Shown here: positions 8,249-13,670 of the stretch, piece after piece | Numbering within the stretch: position 1 is the first letter of the stretch | Layout of the letters: every line of letters starts with the position of its first letter | Origin: JBFLVN01 sp040758475 | GTDB lineage: Bacteria; JAGRBM01 | Direction of reading: 5' to 3' | DNA: 17,002 nucleotides | Assembly (NCBI GenBank): GCA_040758475.1 | Contig: JBFLVN010000048.1 | Location: forward strand, 1-17,002 | Position numbers and translations under genes: made by a program | Notes under the pieces: model-generated | The model's input: only the letters and a program-made list of their open reading frames with translations | What the model was told of the DNA's origin: nothing | Database searches by the model: none

Positions 8249-8946
8249 CCGACGGCAAGATACTCCTCATCGAAGACGATCCGGATATTTCCGAGCTCCT
8301 CCGTTTCAATCTCTCGGAGGAAGGCTTCCGGGTGGAAACCGCCGCTCGCGGCCTGGACGGTTTGGAACGCCTGCGGACAAAACCGCCGGACCTCCTGATC
8401 CTCGACCTCATGCTTCCCGATCTCTCGGGGATCGAGATCTGCAAGCGAGTCCGGGCCTCCGAATCGATCGCCCGCCTTCCCGTGCTCATGCTCACAGCGA
8501 AGGGGGAAGAGATCGACCGGGTGGTGGGCTTCGAGGTGGGGGCGGACGATTACATCACCAAGCCCTTCAGCATGCGCGAGTTCCTCCTGCGGGTGCGGGC
8601 GCTCCTTCGGAGAAGCCAGCAGGGCCCCGACGGCGCCAAGACCATCCGGGTCTCGGGGCTCGAACTGGACGGCGCCGGGTACCGGGCCCGGATCAACGGA
8701 GAGGAACTTCCCCTCACGGTAACGGAATTCAAGCTCCTGCGGTTCCTGCTCGAAAACCCGACGCGCCTTTTGACGCGCGAGCACCTCCTCGAATCCGTCT
8801 GGGGATACGCCGAGGACGTCGAATCCCGCACGGTGGACGCCCACGTGCGGCGCCTCCGGAAGAAACTAGGCGATTACGCCGACATCATTGAGACGGTCCA
8901 CGGCGCCGGTTACCGTTACAACGTGACGAAGTACGGAGAGCCGTGA
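8245..8946 (+). CDS. phoB: Phosphate-regulon response regulator PhoB (OmpR family)
   Basis: DNA-binding response regulator that should bind the Pho boxes seen upstream of the porin and pstS. The 233-residue product has a receiver domain with the acidic pair D11/D12, phospho-acceptor D54 (LLILDLMLPD), T84 and K106 (TKPF). A winged-helix OmpR-type domain follows (about 135-230) with the ESRTVDAHVRRLRKKLG recognition segment. The gene starts in the phoU stop and ends in the phoR start (GTGA). OmpR-family regulators look alike, but the position in a pst-phoU-phoB-phoR operon makes PhoB by far the best call. Confidence 0.93.
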   Translation: MTDGKILLIEDDPDISELLRFNLSEEGFRVETAARGLDGLERLRTKPPDLLILDLMLPDLSGIEICKRVRASESIARLPVLMLTAKGEEIDRVVGFEVGADDYITKPFSMREFLLRVRALLRRSQQGPDGAKTIRVSGLELDGAGYRARINGEELPLTVTEFKLLRFLLENPTRLLTREHLLESVWGYAEDVESRTVDAHVRRLRKKLGDYADIIETVHGAGYRYNVTKYGEP

Positions 8947-10742
8947 AGTTTCATTGGCGGATCACGCTCGGGGCGCTCTTTGTATCGGCCATCGCCGCCA
9001 TCGCGGCGGCCCTCTACATCGGCCCCTCCCTGCGCCGGAGCGTGACGCGGGAAGTGGAGGATCTCCTCCGCGAGCGCCTCCTTCTGACCAGCCACCTGAT
9101 CGAGGAGTTTTCCTCGCAAGGCCCCCATTCCCCGGAAGAACTCCAAAAGCGCGTCGAGTCCCTCGCCGCCGATTCCCGGGCCCGGATCACGTTGATCGCC
9201 ACCGATGGAAAGGTCCTGGCCGACTCGGCGGTCCCGTTTGAAAAACTCCCGGCGATCGAACCTCACGGCGGCCGTCCGGAGGTCATCGAGGCTTTCGGGC
9301 AAGGCGAGGGCTCCGCCCAGCGCCACAGCAGCACCGTGGGCACGGACCTCCTCTACGTGGCGCGGCGCATCCAGGTCGGGGGCTTTCCCGTCGTCGTGCG
9401 CCTCGCCCATCCCCTCCTCGCCGTCGATCAGGCGGTGGCCGACGTACGGGGCCTCGTCTGGAGCGCCGTGGGGATCGCCTTCCTGCTCACCTGTCTCCTC
9501 AGCTTCTTCCTCTCGCGGCAGGTGTCCAAACCCGTTGAGGAACTCACCGCAGCGACACGCCGCCTTACCGAAGGGGATTTGACCGTCCGGCTCCAGGCCC
9601 GCTCCTCGGACGAACTGGGAGAACTCGCCCGGAACTTCAATCGCATGGCCGAGCGGCTCGACGCGCTCCTGGCACGCCTCAAGACCGAACAAGAGCAAGC
9701 CGAGCGCATTCTCTCGACCGTCCATGAAGGGATCGTCCTCCTGGACGAAGAGGACCGCCTTGCGGCGGCCAACCGCTCCTTTATCTCCATGTTCCGCCTC
9801 GAAGGACAGGACCTCACCCGGCGCCTTCCGCTCGAACTCGTCCGCTCGAACATCGTGGGGGAAGCCGTCTCCATCCTCCGGGACGGGAAAGAAAGTTTCG
9901 AAGGGGAATTCACTCTGGAAGAACCCGAAGGAACCCGCTCCTTCGAACTCGCGGCGGCCCAGGTGGTCGAGGGCGGCCGGCGGCGCGGATCGGTCCTCGT
10001 CTTCCGGGACATCACGAGGACGGAGCGGCTCGAACAAGTGCGCAAGGACTTCGTGGCCAACGTGAGCCACGAACTACGAACACCCCTTACTTCCATCCGC
10101 GGTTATGCGGAAACCCTCGCCAAGAAACTCACGAACCAGACGCCGCTGGATGGCTTTGCCATCGCCATCGTCCGGTCGGCCGAGTCGCTAAGCGCCCTCG
10201 TGAACGACCTTCTCGATCTCTCCCGGCTCGAGCGTCCGGATTTCCTTTTGGAACGCCACGAAGGCGATCTGGCCGAAGCGATCCGCTCCCAGGCGGACCT
10301 CTTCCGGGAACGCTTCGCCCAGAAATCCATCGCCTTTTCCGTGGATATGGGCGGCGCCCCGCCGCGGGCGTCCTTCGACCGCCGCCTCCTCGAACAAGTC
10401 CTCTCGAACCTCTTCGACAACGCGGCCAAGTACACCCCGGCGGGCGGAAACGTCTGGGTTCGCCTCCAGCGGGATGCCCGGGGCGATCACCGGGTCGAAG
10501 TGGCCAACACGGGCCTCGGAATCCCTCCGCAGGACCTCCCCCGGATTTTCGAGCGCTTCTACCGGGTAGATAAAGGACGGTCCCGGGAACTGGGCGGCAC
10601 GGGCCTGGGACTTGCCATCGTCAAGCACATCATCGCCCGCCACGGCGGCGAAGTGGGCGTCTACAACCGCTCCGAAGGCGGGTGCTGCTTCTGGTTCACC
10701 CTTCCCGCCGAACCTGCCCCGGCTGCACTATCGCTCCACTAA
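8943..10742 (+). CDS. phoR: Phosphate-regulon sensor histidine kinase PhoR, with large extracytoplasmic domain
   Basis: Membrane histidine kinase that phosphorylates PhoB. The 599-residue product has an N-terminal helix (about 7-26), an extracytoplasmic sensor of about 135 residues, a second helix at 170-191 and a HAMP linker (about 192-243). A PAS domain follows (about 250-360), then a HisKA domain with H376 in VSHELRTPLTSI and a HATPase_c domain with NLFDNAAKYTP and GTGLGLAIVKHI. E. coli PhoR is shorter (431) and lacks a large outside domain, so this form resembles the longer PhoR/WalK-like kinases. The GTG start overlaps the phoB stop (GTGA), and no separate Shine-Dalgarno site is needed if translation is coupled. 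It is the last gene of the operon. Confidence 0.92.
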   Translation: MKFHWRITLGALFVSAIAAIAAALYIGPSLRRSVTREVEDLLRERLLLTSHLIEEFSSQGPHSPEELQKRVESLAADSRARITLIATDGKVLADSAVPFEKLPAIEPHGGRPEVIEAFGQGEGSAQRHSSTVGTDLLYVARRIQVGGFPVVVRLAHPLLAVDQAVADVRGLVWSAVGIAFLLTCLLSFFLSRQVSKPVEELTAATRRLTEGDLTVRLQARSSDELGELARNFNRMAERLDALLARLKTEQEQAERILSTVHEGIVLLDEEDRLAAANRSFISMFRLEGQDLTRRLPLELVRSNIVGEAVSILRDGKESFEGEFTLEEPEGTRSFELAAAQVVEGGRRRGSVLVFRDITRTERLEQVRKDFVANVSHELRTPLTSIRGYAETLAKKLTNQTPLDGFAIAIVRSAESLSALVNDLLDLSRLERPDFLLERHEGDLAEAIRSQADLFRERFAQKSIAFSVDMGGAPPRASFDRRLLEQVLSNLFDNAAKYTPAGGNVWVRLQRDARGDHRVEVANTGLGIPPQDLPRIFERFYRVDKGRSRELGGTGLGLAIVKHIIARHGGEVGVYNRSEGGCCFWFTLPAEPAPAALSLH

Positions 10743-10799
10743 AGTTTTTTATTTTCCAATTTTCTCTCAACCCATTGAAATATTTGGGCTTTTTACATC

Positions 10800-10838
10800 G
10801 TCACATCGTTGACGAAATTGTAACGACGGTGTTACTAG
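10800..10838 (+). promoter_or_regulatory. Possible promoter of the DUF47-pit operon
   Basis: TTGACG (10809-10814) and TACTAG (10833-10838) are spaced by 18 bases and could be -35 and -10 elements. GTCAC at 10800-10804 is a Pho half-site, but the base set 11 bases later (GACGA) is not a good second half. The 138-base gap is AT-rich (especially 10743-10797) compared with its surroundings, as expected of a promoter region. Confidence 0.35.
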
Positions 10839-10880
10839 GCCCGCGCCTGCGGGACCTTTCCCCAAAACCTGGAGGGCGCC

Positions 10881-11501
10881 ATGAGCCTGTTTCCCAAGAA
10901 CGACGAATACTTCGACCTCTTCGACCAATCGACCGCCCACATCGCCGAGGGGATCGCCGCCTTCCAGACCCTCCTCAAAGACCCGGCCAATTTCCGGGAA
11001 AACGCCCGCAAGGTAAAGGAAATCGAGCACGAAACCGACAAGGTGACGCACCAGACGCTCGCCAAGCTCTACACGTCGTTCATCACGCCGCTCGACCGGG
11101 AGGACATCCACGCCCTCATCACGCGCCTCGACGACATCATGGACGCCGTGGATGCGGCCACCCAGCGCCTCGTCCTCTTCAACGTCCACACGGTTCCCGA
11201 GGAGATGAAGGCTTTTGCCCAGCTCCTGGGCCTGTGCGCCGAACAGGTGCGCCGGGCCGTCTCGGGCCTCCGGCAGATCGGAAAACCCCAGCCCATCATG
11301 GATTGTTTGATCGAGATCAACCGGCTCGAAAACGAAGGGGACCAGCTCCTGCGGCAAGCCATCGGAAAGCTCTTTTCGGAAGAAAAAGACCCCATCGCCA
11401 TCCTTAAATGGAAGGAACTTTTCGAAATCACGGAAGAAGCCACCGATCAGTGCGAGCGCGTGGCCCACGTCATCGAAGCCATCGTTTTAAAGCACGGCTG
11501 A
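10881..11501 (+). CDS. DUF47 / PhoU-like Pit accessory protein
   Basis: Cytoplasmic all-helical protein of the DUF47 family, distantly related to PhoU, usually encoded beside Pit phosphate permeases and thought to modulate them. The 206-residue product has the DUF47 hallmarks: an N-terminal DYF/YFDLF-like segment, KVKEIEHETDKVTH, FITPLDREDIHALITRLDDIMD, and a C-terminal KWKELFEITEEATDQCERVAHVIEAIVLKHG. The length is standard. The start has GGAGGG 4-5 bases upstream. The pit gene follows after 28 bases, which fixes the functional context. Confidence 0.92.
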   Translation: MSLFPKNDEYFDLFDQSTAHIAEGIAAFQTLLKDPANFRENARKVKEIEHETDKVTHQTLAKLYTSFITPLDREDIHALITRLDDIMDAVDAATQRLVLFNVHTVPEEMKAFAQLLGLCAEQVRRAVSGLRQIGKPQPIMDCLIEINRLENEGDQLLRQAIGKLFSEEKDPIAILKWKELFEITEEATDQCERVAHVIEAIVLKHG

Positions 11502-11529
11502 AAACTTCCCGGACAACGGAGAGAAACCC

Positions 11530-12531
11530 GTGCCAATCCCCGACATCTCCTTCGGCCTCGTCTGCGTCCTGGGACTCATCCTGGCCGCCGAATTCGTCAA
11601 CGGCTGGACCGACGCGCCCAACGCCATCGCCACCGTCGTCTCGACGCGCTCCCTCTCACCCCGGCAAGCCGTCATCCTGGCGGCGATTCTCAACCTGGCT
11701 GGCGTGCTTTCGGGAACGGCCGTCGCCTCGACCATCGGAAAAGGGATCATCGATCCCAAGCTCGTCGACCTGACGACCGTCGGCGCCGCCATGTGCGGCA
11801 TCGTCATCTGGTCCACGGTGGCCGCGCGGTGGGGAATCCCCACGAGCGAATCCCACGCCCTCGTGGCGGGACTTGCTGGCGCGGGGATGGCGACGGCTGG
11901 GCCGGACGTCCTCGTGCTGGACGGGTGGATCAAGGTCGGCAAAGGACTCCTTTTTTCGACCGCGCTTGGCGCGGCGGGGGGGTTCCTCGTCATGCTGGCC
12001 ATCTATTGGATTTTCCGGAACGCCCGGCGCGGCCCAGCGAAGAAGAACTTCCGTTTCCTTCAAATTCTCTCCTCGGCCTTCATGGCCTTCGGCCACGGGT
12101 CGAACGACGGGCAGAAGTTCATGGGCGCCTTCACCCTCGCCCTGGTCCTGGGCGGCGTCTTGCCCGAATTCCATATCCCTCTATGGGTCATCCTCCTGTG
12201 CGCCGCCGTCATGGCCCTGGGGACCCTTACCGGCGGCTGGAAGATCATGCAGACCCTCGGCATGAAGGTAACCAAGCTCGAAACCCACCAGGGCTTCGCG
12301 GCCGAGCTGGCCGCCGCCTCGACCATCGAAATCGCCTCGCGCCTGGGAATTCCCCTCAGCACCACCCACACGATCTCGACCTCCATTGTGGGCGTGGGCG
12401 CCGCCCGTGGCGCTTCCGCCGTCCGGTGGGGCGTGACCCTCAACCTCGTCGTGGCCTGGATTCTCACCTTCCCCATCTGCGGGGCCATCAGCTACGCGGC
12501 GGTGAAAATCGTCCGGGCGGTGGCGGGATAG
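11530..12531 (+). CDS. pit: Inorganic phosphate transporter, Pit (PHO4) family
   Basis: Membrane permease for low-affinity, ion-coupled uptake of phosphate (metal-phosphate with H+ in characterised Pit proteins). The 333-residue product shows about ten hydrophobic segments and both PHO4 signature repeats: GWTDAPNAIATVVSTR near residue 25 and FGHGSNDGQKFMG near residue 187. The N-terminal signature is usually G-A/W-N/T-D-x-x-N-A, so it is intact. The short form without a big cytoplasmic loop is common in bacteria. The GTG start is preceded by GGAGAG. It is co-transcribed with the DUF47 gene, adding a second uptake route beside Pst. Confidence 0.93.
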   Translation: MPIPDISFGLVCVLGLILAAEFVNGWTDAPNAIATVVSTRSLSPRQAVILAAILNLAGVLSGTAVASTIGKGIIDPKLVDLTTVGAAMCGIVIWSTVAARWGIPTSESHALVAGLAGAGMATAGPDVLVLDGWIKVGKGLLFSTALGAAGGFLVMLAIYWIFRNARRGPAKKNFRFLQILSSAFMAFGHGSNDGQKFMGAFTLALVLGGVLPEFHIPLWVILLCAAVMALGTLTGGWKIMQTLGMKVTKLETHQGFAAELAAASTIEIASRLGIPLSTTHTISTSIVGVGAARGASAVRWGVTLNLVVAWILTFPICGAISYAAVKIVRAVAG

Positions 12532-12602
12532 CCCCTGGCTCAACACGATGCCCCAACGCCTTATATGATGATATGGCTGCTCCCTGCAGGCTCCTGCCCT
12601 TC

Positions 12603-12616
12603 CTGATCTAGATCAT
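12603..12616 (+). promoter_or_regulatory. FNR/DNR/NnrR-type palindrome
   Basis: CTGATCTAGATCAT contains TGAT-N4-ATCA, the core of the FNR/CRP-family site TTGAT-N4-ATCAA, and TGATCTAGATCA (12604-12615) is a perfect 12-base palindrome. If it is a class II site centred at -41.5, the start of transcription falls at 12651 and the -10 hexamer at 12639-12644 reads TAAAAC (4 of 6 matches). FNR-type factors of this specificity sense O2 (FNR/ANR) or NO (DNR/NnrR). The two cannot be told apart from the site. Confidence 0.55.
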
Positions 12617-12638
12617 ACCGGCTCCCGTCTCATCTAGA

Positions 12639-12651
12639 TAAAACTTTGTTT
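12639..12651 (+). promoter_or_regulatory. Predicted -10 element and transcription start
   Basis: TAAAAC at 12639-12644 sits where the class II geometry of the upstream palindrome predicts a -10 box, with +1 near 12651. This gives a leader of about 133 bases before the regulator gene. It holds a stem-loop (ACTGGC-TGATTG-GCCAGT, 12659-12676) and a 14-base palindrome just before the Shine-Dalgarno site. Confidence 0.4.
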
Positions 12652-12754
12652 TACTCGAACTGGCTGATTGGCCAGTCGAGGCGGTTTCTTCCCGTGGACT
12701 TATTTAAAGATGGGTGATTCTTCCAAATTGAGGGTGATGCAAAGAGCTTGGGTA

Positions 12755-12768
12755 TCTTTAATTAAAGA
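12755..12768. repeat. Perfect AT palindrome before the PAS-LuxR start
   Basis: TCTTTAATTAAAGA is a 14-base perfect palindrome that runs into the Shine-Dalgarno site GAGAGGGA (12767-12774) of the next gene. It stands out in AT content from the GC-rich surroundings. It may be an operator or a small mRNA structure; nothing in the sequence decides between these. Confidence 0.4.
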
Positions 12769-12783
12769 GAGGGAACTGAAATC

Positions 12784-13449
12784 GTGAAGTGGCAAAAAGA
12801 CATGGCGCAACTCTTCGCGAACACGGCCGACGGCGTCTGGGTCAGCGGGCCGGAAGGGGAAATCTTCTTCTGGAACGAGGCGGCGGAAAACATCCTGGGA
12901 TACTCCGCCGCGGAAGTGGCCGGCCGGCCCTGCCGGGAAATCTTCTGCGGCCGCGATGGCAGCGGCAACCGGATTTGCTCGTGGCCCTGCCCCATCAAGG
13001 GGCAACTCCGCGAAGGAGAGGCCGTTCAGCATTTCGACATGATGACCCGCACGAAAGCGGGGGAGACGGTGTGGCTCGACGTCAGCTGCATCTCCTTCCC
13101 CTCCAATGACGGGCGGATTCCAACGGTCGTCCACCTCTTCCGGGACGTCACGGCCGCCCGGCAGATCGGCGCGCTCGTCCGCAAACAGCTCTCTCAGGGA
13201 GAGCCCGCGGGACTTGGCGATTCGGCGGAAGGTCTTTCCGATAAACTGACTCAACGCGAATTAGAAGTTATCGGGCTCATGCGGACCGGCGCCACCACAG
13301 CCGACATCGCCGACCGGCTCTCCATCAGCCGGGCCACCGTAAGAAACCACGTCCAGAACATCTTCAGCAAGCTCAAGGTTCATTCCCGGCTCGAAGCCGT
13401 CGCCTACGCGAACCGGCTTATTCCGCAAGAGGCGGCCGCGGGCGCGTAG
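12784..13449 (+). CDS. PAS sensor / LuxR-type transcriptional regulator with cysteine cluster
   Basis: Cytoplasmic one-component regulator of 221 residues. The PAS domain occupies about residues 5-123, and a LuxR/FixJ-type helix-turn-helix occupies 155-211 (LTQRELEVIGLMRTGATTADIADRLSISRATVRNHV). The PAS domain carries five cysteines. Four are grouped as C50-x4-C55-x9-C65-x3-C69 in an insertion ending SWPCPIKG, and C102 follows in a beta-strand. Such a group could hold an iron-sulfur cluster, bind metal or act as a redox switch, but no ligand can be assigned by sequence alone. The GTG start is preceded by GAGAGGGA 9 bases away. The upstream FNR-type palindrome and the downstream qNOR-like gene suggest control of NO-related genes. 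There is no receiver domain, so it is not a two-component partner. Confidence 0.8.
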   Translation: MKWQKDMAQLFANTADGVWVSGPEGEIFFWNEAAENILGYSAAEVAGRPCREIFCGRDGSGNRICSWPCPIKGQLREGEAVQHFDMMTRTKAGETVWLDVSCISFPSNDGRIPTVVHLFRDVTAARQIGALVRKQLSQGEPAGLGDSAEGLSDKLTQRELEVIGLMRTGATTADIADRLSISRATVRNHVQNIFSKLKVHSRLEAVAYANRLIPQEAAAGA

Positions 13450-13479
13450 CTTCCACGCCGCTCCCGCCGGGTCCCGGCT

Positions 13480-13506
13480 CCGGAATCGCGAATCACGCAA
13501 TTCCGG
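13480..13506 (+). terminator. Stem-loop between the regulator and the qNOR-like gene
   Basis: Arms CCGGAAT (13480-13486) and ATTCCGG (13500-13506) are perfectly complementary. They continue across one mismatch into GCG/CGC (13488-13490, 13496-13498) with a 5-base loop. A T4 run (13516-13519) follows about 10 bases later, too far for a classical intrinsic terminator. It is a stable hairpin 31 bases after the regulator stop. It could terminate weakly or process the mRNA, leaving the next gene with its own promoter. Confidence 0.4.
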
Positions 13507-13670
13507 CGGCGTAGCTTTTCCCGCAAGGCAGCGCACTGCGGCCACAGTCACCATCTCATAATCATTCATTTGCTCTATGTAATTGAAGCGATCGGCGGAT
13601 TGATCAACCCAGGCGGCCGGCGTATTTTCAGCCGCTAGGCTCCGGACTTTTATCCGAGGAGGAGAATGTT
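13507..13670 (+). promoter_or_regulatory. Leader region of the Nod-like gene
   Basis: The gap holds a -10-like TGTAAT at 13578-13583 without a recognisable -35 element, a TTGATCAA palindrome at 13600-13607 (no N4 spacer, so not an FNR box) and a strong Shine-Dalgarno AGGAGG at 13657-13662, 8 bases before the ATG. A dedicated promoter is plausible but not demonstrated. Confidence 0.3.

Noticed and set aside
10743..10770. T-rich stretch after phoR as an intrinsic terminator
   Set aside because: The T-run is clear, but I could not find a GC-rich stem directly before it.
13600..13607. TTGATCAA upstream of the Nod-like gene as an FNR/DNR box
   Set aside because: The two half-sites abut with no 4-base spacer, so they cannot match TTGAT-N4-ATCAA. 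No fitting -10 element lies at class II distance.
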